The notes below the pieces were generated by a model. The model saw only the letters and a list, made by a program, of their open reading frames with translations, searched no databases and was not told the DNA's origin. A DNA stretch of 64,000 nucleotides. Source: Lentisphaeria bacterium. Lineage in GTDB: Bacteria; Verrucomicrobiota; Lentisphaeria; Victivallales; Victivallaceae. Positions 7,842-17,063 of the stretch are shown here, in pieces. Each line of letters begins with the position of its first letter. The first letter of the stretch is position 1. The translations under genes were made by a program, and so were the position numbers. The DNA is taken from assembly GCA_022768375.1 (NCBI GenBank), contig JALEMG010000010.1:111256-175255 (forward strand), given 5' to 3'.

Positions 7842-9463
7842 AAAAGCGAATTATTTTCCTCCTTCTGGCGCTGGCGCCGGGGATGTTGTCTCTCCCCGGC
7901 GCGGAGCAGACCGCGGCGGGATCGAAGGTACAGTCTCCTTCAACGTTGGAGATCAATATCGGCAGCGCGCTGCGCCCCGAAATGGTTTCGGAACCGCTAT
8001 CCATTACCTCCGGTGAAAAACGGGTGATCAATCTGCCTTTTACCATTGAATCCTGCAAATCCAACTCCGCCAATGTGAAAATCGAGGCGGTCAACGGCAG
8101 TTCGTTTGAGATTTCCGGCGTCACTCCGGGCAAGGCGGTGGTGACGGTCGTCGCGGGAGGGCTTGAGAAGGAGTTCAACGTCACGGTGTTCAATTCCACA
8201 CTGCAGACCTATCAGGAACTCGGCCGACTGCTGGAGGAGATTCCCGAGGTGACGCTGGAACTGCGGGACGACGGATTGACGCTGATTGGTGCGATCGCGA
8301 ATCCCGGACACTGGAAATACTTTCGCCGGATCATGGCGCCTTTCGCGGAACGATGCCATAATTATGTGGTGTTTCAGCCGGATGCCCAACTGATCGAGAA
8401 CTTGAAGAAACAGTTGGGGGAGGCGGGGTTCCCCGTGGTGAAAAACGGCGCGACTCCGAATCCCGGCGAACTGGCGTTTCAGTTGAGCGGCGGCGTCCTG
8501 ATGATTTCCGGGGATCTGCTCTCCGAGGAGAGCATCAAAAAAGCCCAGCGGATCCTCGCTTCGCAGGAATGGCTGAACCCGGAGTGGAACGGCAACAATT
8601 TTCGCGCGGAGACGGACCTTCACGTGGCGCCGTCCCAGATCGACCTCGGAATCGTATTCGTCGGCGTGACCCGGAACCAGTTGGAACGGCTGGGCAACTC
8701 TTCGGCGAACGGCACGGTGCTGTCCTGGGATGTGATCGGCTGGTTCAAGGCTTTGTACGGCGGAAGTCCGGACGCGTTCTCCAGTCATGGCGATCAGCAT
8801 GTCGGCGGTTCCGTGCTGCTGCAGTCGAATCTGAAAGGCTCGCTGATGTTTTTCGGCGACAGCGGGATCTCCGACTTCCGCGACGCCGGTCACGTCACGC
8901 TGACCAACAACAGCAAAGAGGACGCCGTCTTTGAAAACGGCGGTACCCGGAACGTGATGGTCTACGGCAGCGAGTCCGCCGATTTGAAGGAGATCGAATT
9001 CGGTCTGAAGTACAAGGCCCGGGCGTTGCTGCTGGAAGGCAACATGGTGAAACTCAATCTCGATCTGGAACGGAGTCTCCCCCCGGTCAAAGTCGACAAT
9101 GACTATGTCCAGCGCAAAAGCAAGACCAAGACCGAACTGCTCTGTCCGCTGGGCAAAACCGCAGTCATCGCGGGACAGAAGGAGTTGACGTTCACCAAAA
9201 ACGGCCCGGCGGGGTATGCGTTTCTGCGGCATGTCCCGGTCCTCAACTGGTTCTTCTCTTTCGAGGAGGATCAGGGCGAGGAGGTGCAGATTCTGGTTCT
9301 GGTCTCTCCGGAACTGATGCATCAGAATGTCCAGATGGCCTCCCGGCCCTCCGCGGAGACCGCCACTCTGGAAAAGGATGTCTTCACCGATGTCGATTCC
9401 AGGAATCAGGCCGCGCGGGAGAAGGAACAGCGCAACTGGTTCTCGCGGATGTTCACCTGGTGA
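7838..9463 (+). CDS. cpaC: Tad/Flp pilus secretin CpaC/RcpA-like
   Basis: 541 residues with a cleavable signal peptide (about 1-22, ending in GAEQ). The N-terminal region has the pilus-assembly beta domain (INLPFTIESCKS and an SFEISGVTPGKAVVTV motif near residues 95-110) and a BON-like segment. The C-terminal half is the secretin domain, with the late segment VPVLNWFFSFEEDQGEEVQILVL-type sequence near residue 465-490 where secretins carry their VP(x)LG...F and E-x-x-ILVTP motifs. It would form the outer-membrane channel for the Flp pilus. It is translationally coupled to cpaB and followed 15 nt later by the FHA-CpaF ATPase. Family assignment is good; the domain borders are approximate. Confidence 0.82.
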   Translation: MKKRIIFLLLALAPGMLSLPGAEQTAAGSKVQSPSTLEINIGSALRPEMVSEPLSITSGEKRVINLPFTIESCKSNSANVKIEAVNGSSFEISGVTPGKAVVTVVAGGLEKEFNVTVFNSTLQTYQELGRLLEEIPEVTLELRDDGLTLIGAIANPGHWKYFRRIMAPFAERCHNYVVFQPDAQLIENLKKQLGEAGFPVVKNGATPNPGELAFQLSGGVLMISGDLLSEESIKKAQRILASQEWLNPEWNGNNFRAETDLHVAPSQIDLGIVFVGVTRNQLERLGNSSANGTVLSWDVIGWFKALYGGSPDAFSSHGDQHVGGSVLLQSNLKGSLMFFGDSGISDFRDAGHVTLTNNSKEDAVFENGGTRNVMVYGSESADLKEIEFGLKYKARALLLEGNMVKLNLDLERSLPPVKVDNDYVQRKSKTKTELLCPLGKTAVIAGQKELTFTKNGPAGYAFLRHVPVLNWFFSFEEDQGEEVQILVLVSPELMHQNVQMASRPSAETATLEKDVFTDVDSRNQAAREKEQRNWFSRMFTW

Positions 9464-9478
9464 GGGGCGGAGGCGGCG

Positions 9479-11143
9479 ATGAGACTTTTTCTTCCGCAGG
9501 AGGGTCGGCATATCGAATTGCTTCCCGGGTGTGTTCTGACCGTGGGGCGGGGGGAGGGCGTCGACGTCCGGATCGCCGACAAGCGAGTTTCCCGCCGACA
9601 TGCCGAGATTTGCGAGGAGAACGGGAAAATCTATGTGCGGGACCTCGGCAGTCACGCCGGGAGTTGGAGAAATGACGAGCCGATCACGGAGCGGACTGAA
9701 TTTCTGCCCGGTGACCGGTTGCGGGTCGCCGACTTTGAACTGCGTCTGGAGGCGGAAAATGCCGCTCCCGCTCCGGCTGCGCCGGAGAATGAACCGGGCG
9801 CGGGCATGGCCGGAGTTCACGTGCTGCCGCTGTATCAGGCGCAGTCGGATCAGCAGAATCTTTTCACCGAATCCGTGATGGAGTTGTCCAAAAAGGTCCA
9901 ATCGCGTGTGCTGGAACTGCTGGACGTGAATGGCGACGGCGAAGCCGGCGTTGCCGTATCCCTGATGCGGACGCAGGTGGAACCCGTTCTTGATCAGGTC
10001 CTCCGGGAGATTCGGCACGAGATCCCCGGCGATGTTGCGCTGCCGCAGTTGCGGCAGGTTCTGCTGGACAATCTGATCGGATTGGGGCCGCTGTCGCCCC
10101 TGCTGCGGGACCCGACGATTTCCGAAGTCATGATCAACGGGCCGAACAATATCTTTGTGGAGAGCAAGGGGTTGCAGTACCGGACCGCATCGAGGTTTCA
10201 AGGAGAGGCGCATCTGCAGTCCATCATTCAGCGCATCGTGGAGCCGCTGGGCCGGCACGTGGATGCGGCGTCGCCGATGGTCGACGCCCGTCTGGAGGAC
10301 GGTTCGCGGGTGAACGCGGTGATTCCGCCGCTCGCGCTGGACGGTTCGCTGGTGACCATCCGCAAGTTTCCGTCCAAAAAACTGATGATCGAGGACTTGG
10401 AGAAATTCGGCAGTCTGACGCGCCCGATGTCGCTGTTTCTGAAAGAGGCGGTGCGGGCGCGGCGCAATATTCTGGTCTCCGGCGGTACGGGGTCGGGCAA
10501 GACGACGCTCCTGAACATCCTGTCGCAGTTCATCCCGGAAATGGAACGGATCATCACGGTGGAGGACTCGGCGGAACTGAAGTTGACCCACGAAAATCTC
10601 TGTCGGCTGGAGGCCCGCCCCGCCAACGTGGAGGGACAGGGCCGGATCACGATCCGCGATCTGGTGATCAATACGCTCCGGATGCGGCCCGACCGGATCA
10701 TCGTGGGGGAGTGCCGCGGCGCGGAGGCGCTGGACATGCTGCAGGCGATGAATACGGGACACGACGGTTCTATGACGACCTGTCACGCCAACAATCCGCG
10801 CGATGCCCTGTCGCGGCTGGAGAACATGGTGATGATGGCCGGTTTTGAACTGCCTTCCGCGGCGATCCGGGAACAGATCGCTTCGGCGATCCATCTCATC
10901 GTGCAGCAGACCCGTCTGCCGGACGGGTCGAGAAAGATCGTGAAGATATCCGAAGTGACCGGGCGGGAAAACGGCACGATCCTGATGCAGGATATTTTCA
11001 CATTCGAGCAGGAAGGCTTCGACGAGAAATTCCACGTGATCGGGCGCCATACCGCCACGGGCAACATTCCCCGCTTCATCGACAATTTGAGACAGTCCGG
11101 CGATCTGCAGTTGGATATGTCGGTCTTTGTGCCGGAAGGATGA
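9479..11143 (+). CDS. cpaF: CpaF/TadA secretion ATPase with an N-terminal FHA domain
   Basis: 554 residues. Residues about 1-90 form an FHA domain (LTVGRGEGVDVRIADKRVS, RRHAEI, LGSHAGSW). After an Ala/Pro linker (about 95-115) comes a complete type II/IV secretion ATPase: Walker A GGTGSGKTT (about 335-343), Asp box VEDSAEL, Walker B/His box around RIIVGECRGAEALDMLQAMNTGH, and HANNPRDALSRLE. It would power Flp pilus assembly from the inner membrane. CpaF proteins normally lack an FHA domain, so the fusion suggests phospho-threonine control, and a Hanks kinase gene lies in the convergent tad operon. It is followed directly by tadB and tadC. Confidence 0.92.
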   Translation: MRLFLPQEGRHIELLPGCVLTVGRGEGVDVRIADKRVSRRHAEICEENGKIYVRDLGSHAGSWRNDEPITERTEFLPGDRLRVADFELRLEAENAAPAPAAPENEPGAGMAGVHVLPLYQAQSDQQNLFTESVMELSKKVQSRVLELLDVNGDGEAGVAVSLMRTQVEPVLDQVLREIRHEIPGDVALPQLRQVLLDNLIGLGPLSPLLRDPTISEVMINGPNNIFVESKGLQYRTASRFQGEAHLQSIIQRIVEPLGRHVDAASPMVDARLEDGSRVNAVIPPLALDGSLVTIRKFPSKKLMIEDLEKFGSLTRPMSLFLKEAVRARRNILVSGGTGSGKTTLLNILSQFIPEMERIITVEDSAELKLTHENLCRLEARPANVEGQGRITIRDLVINTLRMRPDRIIVGECRGAEALDMLQAMNTGHDGSMTTCHANNPRDALSRLENMVMMAGFELPSAAIREQIASAIHLIVQQTRLPDGSRKIVKISEVTGRENGTILMQDIFTFEQEGFDEKFHVIGRHTATGNIPRFIDNLRQSGDLQLDMSVFVPEG

Positions 11144-11159
11144 GGTGAAGGCGGTGGAT

Positions 11160-12053
11160 ATGACTCCGATCATGCAGCGTTACATGATCTACCTGCTGGT
11201 GTTTGCCGCGGCGGGGGCGCTGGTCTATGTCGTCGTGCAACTGATCCAGTCGTTCGGCATGGAGCGGTACGACCGGCAGTTGAAGGACGTGAATTCCCGC
11301 GGGCACCGGAACGATATTGGTTATTTCATCGCTCCGAAAACCCTGTTTCAGGTCCAGTTGTCCCTGGGAGTACTGATGCTGGGGATCGTGATCGCGGTCC
11401 TGCTGTTCCTGCAGGTGTTTTACTGGTATGCGCTGCTGCCGGCGGCGGGAGTGGCGTTGGGGTTGGGATTTGCGTTGCCGCCGCTGTATTTTTTGCAGAA
11501 AGTGAAAAAGCGGGCGCAGGAGTTTGAGCGCAGCATTTTGGATTTTTCCATGGGATTGACCAGCGGACTGCGGGCGGGACAGGCGCTGCCGCAGGCGCTG
11601 GAGGTTTTTTCCCGCCGCTGTGAAGGCCCGATGAAAGAGGAACTGACCGTGGTGCTCCGGGAGTACCGACTGGGGCTGGAATTGACGGACGCGCTCCAGA
11701 GGATGTATGACCGCCTGCCGTGCGAGGATCTGCAGTTGCTGATCATCTCCATCCGGTTGACGACACAGTCCGGCGGCAGTCTGGCGGACGTTCTGCAGCG
11801 GATTACGCAGACGATCCGCGGGCGGATTGATTTTGCCCAGAAGTTGAAGGCGCTGACGGCGCAGGGCCGTTTCGAGGCGCTGGCCATGTCCCTGGCTCCG
11901 CTGCTGGCGTTCATTCTGCTTTTCATCATCAACAATGAACTGATGCTTCCGATGGTGCAGACGCTGGTCGGCTGGTGTGCGATCGGTGTTATGCTCACGC
12001 TGGAGGTGATCGGTTATTTCGTGATTCGCGCGATCGTGGATGTGAAGGTGTAG
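11160..12053 (+). CDS. tadB: Tad pilus inner-membrane platform protein TadB
   Basis: About 297 residues with the type II secretion F (GspF) domain in the middle. Transmembrane segments are near residues 8-28, 62-82, 85-105 and two C-terminal ones near 240-290. The stretch AQEFERSILDFSMGLTSGLRAGQALPQALEVF is the conserved TadB/TadC core; its leading part is at residues about 118-137. With TadC it forms the membrane platform acted on by CpaF. The ATG at 11160 is preferred; in-frame GTG codons at 11145 and 11154 and a TTG at 11127 overlapping the cpaF end are alternatives. The stop is two bases before the tadC ATG. Confidence 0.87.
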   Translation: MTPIMQRYMIYLLVFAAAGALVYVVVQLIQSFGMERYDRQLKDVNSRGHRNDIGYFIAPKTLFQVQLSLGVLMLGIVIAVLLFLQVFYWYALLPAAGVALGLGFALPPLYFLQKVKKRAQEFERSILDFSMGLTSGLRAGQALPQALEVFSRRCEGPMKEELTVVLREYRLGLELTDALQRMYDRLPCEDLQLLIISIRLTTQSGGSLADVLQRITQTIRGRIDFAQKLKALTAQGRFEALAMSLAPLLAFILLFIINNELMLPMVQTLVGWCAIGVMLTLEVIGYFVIRAIVDVKV

Positions 12054-12055
12054 AA

Positions 12056-12970
12056 ATGCGGGCCGTACTGATCTATTTCATGACGTTTTTGGCGGTGCTG
12101 CTGCCGTTCCTCTGGTTTCTGGTTCTTGCCGACCGCGAGAGGCGTTCGGAGTCTTCGCGGTCGCAGTCCCGGACGGAGGAGCCGCCGCTGTTCCGGATGA
12201 GTTCCGGTCCGGCGGCGCTGCTGGAGTTTCTCGGATTCGGCAGGTTGATCCGTTCTCTCTCCCCGGTGGGCTGTCGGGAACAGCAGAAGAATTTGGATTA
12301 CGCCGGACTGCGGACTCTGACCCCGGAGCGGGTGTTCTGCACTCAGTGTTTTCTGCTGTGCTTTTTCGCCGGCGTGGCCGGCGCGGTCGTCTATGGCATC
12401 ACCGGAGAGGAGAACCGTCAACTGTCCTCGCTGGTCGGCGCGGTGATCGGCGCCTTCATCGGCTGGTTCCTGCCCGGTGTCATCGTCGGGAACAAGGTGG
12501 AGGAACGCAAAACCCTGATCCTGCACGCTCTGCCGTTTTCGATCGATCTGATCACTTCCGCCATGCGGGGCGGGCTGGATTTCAGCGCCGCAGTCCGGTT
12601 TTATGTGAAACTCGGGATCCACGGGCCCCTGACCGAGGAGTATGCGTTCATGCTCCGGGAGATGGAACTTGGCGTGGTCCGGACGGAGGCGCTGCAGAAT
12701 ATGGCAGCCCGGATTCAGATCAAGGACTTCACCTCGTTTGCTTCCGCGGTGGTGATGGGAACGGAACTGGGCGCGTCTCTGGCCGACACTATGGAAGTGC
12801 AGAGCGAGGAGATGCGCAAACTCCGGTTTTCCATCGCGGAATGCAAGGCGCAGCGGGCTCCGTCTTTAATGCTGATCCCGATGGCGCTGTTCATTCTTCC
12901 TGCCGTATTCATCATCATACTGACGCCGGTGTTCCTGAAAATGAAGGAAGCCGGAGTCCCGCTGTTTTGA
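12056..12970 (+). CDS. tadC: Tad pilus inner-membrane platform protein TadC
   Basis: 304 residues, second GspF-domain platform protein. It has an N-terminal hydrophobic segment (RAVLIYFMTFLAVLLPFLWF), a pair of TM helices near residues 97-145, the core ALPFSIDLITSAMRGGLDFS near residue 160 and SLADTMEVQSEEMRKLR near residue 240, and a C-terminal TM (LILIP-like, about 268-290). The start at 12056 follows the tadB stop (12051-12053) by two nt and matches a short ribosome site in the tadB end; a longer frame from 11975 would overlap tadB and is rejected. It is part of the continuous cpaB-to-HExxH operon. Confidence 0.87.
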   Translation: MRAVLIYFMTFLAVLLPFLWFLVLADRERRSESSRSQSRTEEPPLFRMSSGPAALLEFLGFGRLIRSLSPVGCREQQKNLDYAGLRTLTPERVFCTQCFLLCFFAGVAGAVVYGITGEENRQLSSLVGAVIGAFIGWFLPGVIVGNKVEERKTLILHALPFSIDLITSAMRGGLDFSAAVRFYVKLGIHGPLTEEYAFMLREMELGVVRTEALQNMAARIQIKDFTSFASAVVMGTELGASLADTMEVQSEEMRKLRFSIAECKAQRAPSLMLIPMALFILPAVFIIILTPVFLKMKEAGVPLF

Positions 12971-12979
12971 GGTGGCGAT

Positions 12980-14455
12980 ATGCAGAAAAACAATTACAAA
13001 ATTCATTTCATCAGCGGCGGGTTGGCCGGGCGGTCGTTTGTCGTGCCTCCGGACGGGCTGCTGATCGGAAAGTCCCGCGCTGCCGCCATCCGTCCGGGTG
13101 ACAAGGATATCGGGGGCGAGCACGCGGCGTTGCGGATCCAGGGTGACCGGGTGATTTTGACGTCCATGGCGGAGACGGTTTTTGTCCGGGAGGAACAGTT
13201 GGCGCCGGGTGCCGAGTGCTCTATCGGACCGGGGACCGACGTCCGGCTGGGCAAAAATCTCGTGTTTCTGCTGCAGACGGACGAGGAAGTTCCGGAGGAT
13301 GGCATGGACGACGGGGAGGAGGAAACGCAGGATGAGGCGACCATGGACGACCTCGGCGGCGCCGCGGCGGAGGATGCGGCGCCGGAAGCGCAGACCCGTT
13401 ATGCTTCGGCGACGGAGTTGAAGGATCTTCGGACGTTTGCCCAGAGCCGGATCCGCCGCCGTCGGATCGTGCTGTCGGTCAGTGTGCTGCTGTTTCTTGT
13501 CATCGTGGTCGGCGGATTCCTGTATACGGAGTTCAGTGATGAGAACCCGGTGACCTGGCCCGGGGAATTGACCGGGCAGTACCTCGACGACGAGGTCCGG
13601 TTTGAACTGCCGCCGGCGGGAAAATTCCTGATTTACTTCCCGAAGTGCAAATGGACGACGATCCGCAAAAACGCGGACGGGACCGACTGCGATGTCATGA
13701 CGCTGCTGGGCCGGAAGTTGGATGTGCCGTTCCATCTGCGGCTGAAGGTGAACACCATCCCGAACGGGTATATCGTACCGAAGGATAAAAGTTTTGAACA
13801 GTGGAAGAAACTGGCGGTGGAGCGGCAGGGCATCGTATTCACTTCCCTGCCGGAGCGGAAATTCTACTCCCCGGAGACCAGCGGATACCCGTACTACGCC
13901 GTAAGTTACAAGCGGGGCGACAAGGACTCCCAGTGGCAGGGGATCGTCAGTTATCTGCGGTATCACGACCGGGAGATCATATTCCTGCGGGAAGTGCCGC
14001 TGCGTCACTTCTGGCGGGCGGAAGGGGTGCTGGAGGCGTTCAACTGCTTCGTGGCGTCGTCGGATGCCCGGTTGTCTTACTGGGAGATCCCGGAAAAGGT
14101 GTCGCTGGAGAAATCCAAGACCAGTATTTACAAGGGGCTGCTGGAGATCATGTGGGGCCACCTGATCACCAATAACTGGGAGGACGTGAAATCGCAGTTC
14201 GCCGAACTGCTTTCCGTCTCCTACCATCAGAACGATCTGGGCATGGCCCGGGATGCGCTGGTCCTCTGGCAGGAATTTCGCAAACGGCAGCAATTCTGGT
14301 ATTGCCAGGAGTGTCTGGCGTACCAGAAATGCCGGTTGAATCGGGACATGGGAGGAATGATCCGCATTCGGAATGAATGTCTTCGCAAATTCCCGGATGC
14401 CGGGGATTGCCGGCACGAGAGAATCATCAAAAACATCTGGGATGTCGAACTATGA
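12980..14455 (+). CDS. FHA-domain single-pass membrane protein of the tad locus
   Basis: 491 residues, not a recognised Tad component. An N-terminal FHA domain (about residues 5-100, with LLIGKS and KDIGGEHAAL standing for the GRS and SxxHA elements) is followed by an acidic linker rich in Asp/Glu (about 105-140). A basic patch RIRRRR precedes one TM helix (about 157-178). The C-terminal 310 residues would be periplasmic if the N-terminus is cytosolic. The layout resembles the inner-ring FHA proteins of secretion systems (CdsD/YscD type) rather than a kinase target alone. It starts 10 nt after tadC, and its stop overlaps the next ATG (ATGA at 14452). Function is unknown; a scaffold linking phospho-signalling to the pilus base is a guess. 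Confidence 0.75.
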   Translation: MQKNNYKIHFISGGLAGRSFVVPPDGLLIGKSRAAAIRPGDKDIGGEHAALRIQGDRVILTSMAETVFVREEQLAPGAECSIGPGTDVRLGKNLVFLLQTDEEVPEDGMDDGEEETQDEATMDDLGGAAAEDAAPEAQTRYASATELKDLRTFAQSRIRRRRIVLSVSVLLFLVIVVGGFLYTEFSDENPVTWPGELTGQYLDDEVRFELPPAGKFLIYFPKCKWTTIRKNADGTDCDVMTLLGRKLDVPFHLRLKVNTIPNGYIVPKDKSFEQWKKLAVERQGIVFTSLPERKFYSPETSGYPYYAVSYKRGDKDSQWQGIVSYLRYHDREIIFLREVPLRHFWRAEGVLEAFNCFVASSDARLSYWEIPEKVSLEKSKTSIYKGLLEIMWGHLITNNWEDVKSQFAELLSVSYHQNDLGMARDALVLWQEFRKRQQFWYCQECLAYQKCRLNRDMGGMIRIRNECLRKFPDAGDCRHERIIKNIWDVEL

Positions 14456-16869
14456 TCAAGTTTGGAATCAGGAGGAGACGGCGGACATCCGCGTCCGGTG
14501 CTTCGGCGCGATCCGCGAAAGGGGAGCGGCGGAGATTGTCGTTCGGGAAGATCCTGACTTGGGCTCGTGCGCAGATTTCCCGTCCGGACCCCCGTAAAGC
14601 GGGCGGCGGTGTACTGCTGGAACTGCGTTGCCGGGACCAGTTGATTCTCTCCGCCAGTACGCTTACGCTGAGCGACGTCGTCACGATCGGCAAAGCCCCG
14701 GACAACGACTGGCGGATTCCGGAAATCGACGGCACATGCGGCGCGCATCATGCCAAACTGATCCTTTCCCCGCGCGGCGCGAAGTTGGTCGCCTGCGAAG
14801 GTTACAGTTTGTATTGCCGGGGGGAGCGGATCACCTGTCGTGTATTGCGGAAAAACGACCGGGTGGCGTTCGGCGATTCGGAGTTGTTCGTCAAACCGCT
14901 TCCCGCGGTGCAGAATACCTGCGACGTGCATCGGCTGGAGGTACTCGGCGGCGAACGGGACGGGACGATGATCCGGCTGGAGAAATCTCCGTTCCGTATC
15001 GGTTCCGCGCCGGACAATGATCTGGTGCTGGATTCCGATACGGTGTCGCTGCACCACGCCGAGATCCGGATCACGGAGACGGGCGAGACCTGGCTCAAGG
15101 ACCTGCGCAGTTCCAACGGCACCACGGTGAACGGAGAGCGGCTGGGGAAACAGGAGCGGATGCTGATGGATTCGGACGAATTGTCTCTGGCGCAGTTCGA
15201 TTTCCGCTTTCTGGACCGCAATGTGGTCCACACCCGGACCCATTTCGGCAAAAAACTGCTCGTCATGGGGGCCACAGTGCTTCTGGCCCTGTTTGGTTTC
15301 GGATGGTTCTATCTTCTGTCTCCGTCGACGGAAACGGTGATCGGCGCGGTGGACTTTTACCTGTTCCGCGACCAGTTCGACGCGGCGGAACGGATGCTGG
15401 CGCAAATGCCCGAATCCCGCGGTTTCCAGCGTTACGAGAAACAGTATCGGGAGTATTTGACCCGGATCCCGGACTGCCGGAGGGCATACCAGTCCATGCT
15501 GGAATTTCAGGATCGCCTGAGAACCTCGCAGTGGGATTACGCGGCGGAATGTTTCGGCCGACTGGATCTGAATAATTCTCTGGTATGGAATCCGGCGGCT
15601 CCGCGAACCGCCGGAAGAATCCGGGAAATCGCCGAGGCGAGAAAAATGCTGGGGGTCGTGCTGACCCTGCGCGAATTCAATTCCTCGCCCTACAACTCCA
15701 AGGCCGAGTTGCAGAATCTGGCCGGGAAGTTTCTGCCGCATCGGGTGGACTTCCGCAAATCCGCCGCCCATGCCCCGGAGTATCTGCGGCCGCTGCATCA
15801 GGAATTGGAGCGTCTGCTGGAGGCGCTGGATTACAATATCGCCACCCTGAGACGGATCGAGCAGCAGGCGGAATCTCTCGCCGCCGCCCCCGACCTGGAG
15901 ACTCTGGACGCATTTATCGCTTTTCTCCGTCAACGGCAGGGGAAAGTCACCGGGGTGATGCGGGTGCATATCAACGATCTGATTTTCATTCTGAGCGAAT
16001 TCCGGATCAACATGGAGGCGCTTCGCCGGAACGACCTCGCCCTGTTCGATCTGCGGATGAACGACATCAAACCGGTCTCGCTGGTTCCCACCGACGAGTG
16101 TATCCGGTTTCCCATCCTGTATGGGACGCGGCAGAGAATGGCGCAGCACCATCACGATCAGTTGCTGGTTCGTGACAACTGGCTCGGTCTCCAGCGTCTG
16201 CTGGGGAGTTATCGGTTGATTCCCGGGACGATCCCCGAGGAGATACGGTTTTTCAGCGACGAGAAGCGCATTGAGCGGATTCTGGATCTGCCGGAGATCG
16301 CTCCGGGGGCTGCCCGGCGCACCGTCGGCGACTATGATCGGGTTTTCGGCGAGCGGTATTTTTATGAAGTGATCCAACAGACGGTTCACTCCACCAGCAA
16401 CATTTACGCCTCCGATCTGGTCCCGGATATGAAAGCGGCGCCGAAATGCGTTTTGCTCAAGAACCTGTACCGGGGAATGAACGAGGCGCTGCTCTGGATG
16501 GATCTGCCGCGGAACCGGTGGATGCTTCAGGGCCGGATGAAAGAGACCCGGGACTATTACGCGCAGTTGATGACCACGCGTCCGCCGATCCTGCGGATGT
16601 TTGAAAACATCGCCGCGCGAAATCGGGGAAACCGGAAGTATTACATCGCCATGAGCGCGTACTTCTTCTTCGCGCCCGCTACCCCGGAGATGCCGGCGAA
16701 GATGCGCGCATTCGCCGCGGAATGGCGGAAATTCCGTCTGGCGCAGCAGGATCTGCTGAACCGGTACGATCCGATGGACCCGGCGGCGTCCCGGCAGGTG
16801 CGCGATACCGTGGTTGCCCGGGGGATCCCGGGGGACCCCGTTTTCAACTGGATGCGGACCATGAAATGA
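14452..16869 (+). CDS. Large membrane protein with two FHA domains
   Basis: 805 residues. After a very basic N-terminus (about 1-40) come two FHA domains: the first around residues 55-145 (VVTIGKAPDNDWRIPEIDG, GAHHAKL), the second around 162-255 (FRIGSAPDNDLVLDSD, SLHHAEI, LRSSNGTTVNG, the textbook FHA SSNGT motif). A TM helix follows (about 268-290), then roughly 510 residues of probable periplasmic alpha-rich sequence with no domain I recognise. The start at 14452 overlaps the previous stop; the frame is open upstream but without support. It is a partner of the preceding FHA protein in the tad operon. The second FHA looks competent for phospho-Thr binding; the first lacks the SSNG element. 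Confidence 0.78.
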   Translation: MIKFGIRRRRRTSASGASARSAKGERRRLSFGKILTWARAQISRPDPRKAGGGVLLELRCRDQLILSASTLTLSDVVTIGKAPDNDWRIPEIDGTCGAHHAKLILSPRGAKLVACEGYSLYCRGERITCRVLRKNDRVAFGDSELFVKPLPAVQNTCDVHRLEVLGGERDGTMIRLEKSPFRIGSAPDNDLVLDSDTVSLHHAEIRITETGETWLKDLRSSNGTTVNGERLGKQERMLMDSDELSLAQFDFRFLDRNVVHTRTHFGKKLLVMGATVLLALFGFGWFYLLSPSTETVIGAVDFYLFRDQFDAAERMLAQMPESRGFQRYEKQYREYLTRIPDCRRAYQSMLEFQDRLRTSQWDYAAECFGRLDLNNSLVWNPAAPRTAGRIREIAEARKMLGVVLTLREFNSSPYNSKAELQNLAGKFLPHRVDFRKSAAHAPEYLRPLHQELERLLEALDYNIATLRRIEQQAESLAAAPDLETLDAFIAFLRQRQGKVTGVMRVHINDLIFILSEFRINMEALRRNDLALFDLRMNDIKPVSLVPTDECIRFPILYGTRQRMAQHHHDQLLVRDNWLGLQRLLGSYRLIPGTIPEEIRFFSDEKRIERILDLPEIAPGAARRTVGDYDRVFGERYFYEVIQQTVHSTSNIYASDLVPDMKAAPKCVLLKNLYRGMNEALLWMDLPRNRWMLQGRMKETRDYYAQLMTTRPPILRMFENIAARNRGNRKYYIAMSAYFFFAPATPEMPAKMRAFAAEWRKFRLAQQDLLNRYDPMDPAASRQVRDTVVARGIPGDPVFNWMRTMK

Positions 16870-17063
16870 AGATCACCCGGAAAAAGCGCGGGATTCTGCT
16901 GGAATATGTGATTCTGCTCTGTTCCATTCTTCCGCTGGTGGCTGCCGTATCCTGCTCCGTTTATTCCCTCGATTTTTTCTCCGGGGATTTCGGGGTGCTC
17001 GGCAAGAGCGTGGTGTATCTTTATCAGCGCATCGTAACGGTGATCTCCCTGCCGGTGCCATGA
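16866..17063 (+). CDS. Small membrane protein with a pilin-like N-terminus
   Basis: 65 residues. The start MKITRKKRGILLEYVILLCS has a basic leader, then LEY and a hydrophobic helix, echoing the Flp pilins in the convergent operon (HAVMMEY) and the TadE proteins (LLEF). There are three residues rather than four between the Gly and the Glu, so the canonical cleavage register is shifted by one. It overlaps both neighbours (ATGA at 16866, and its TGA overlaps the ATG at 17060), a strong sign that it is a real translated gene. A minor pseudopilin or a simple anchor protein are the candidates. Confidence 0.6.
   Translation: MKITRKKRGILLEYVILLCSILPLVAAVSCSVYSLDFFSGDFGVLGKSVVYLYQRIVTVISLPVP

Noticed and set aside
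7997..11173. 1058-residue minus-strand open frame opposite cpaC-cpaF
   Set aside because: Antisense shadow of two clearly coding GC-rich genes. The composition is Arg/Gln/His-rich, with no domain and no ribosome site.
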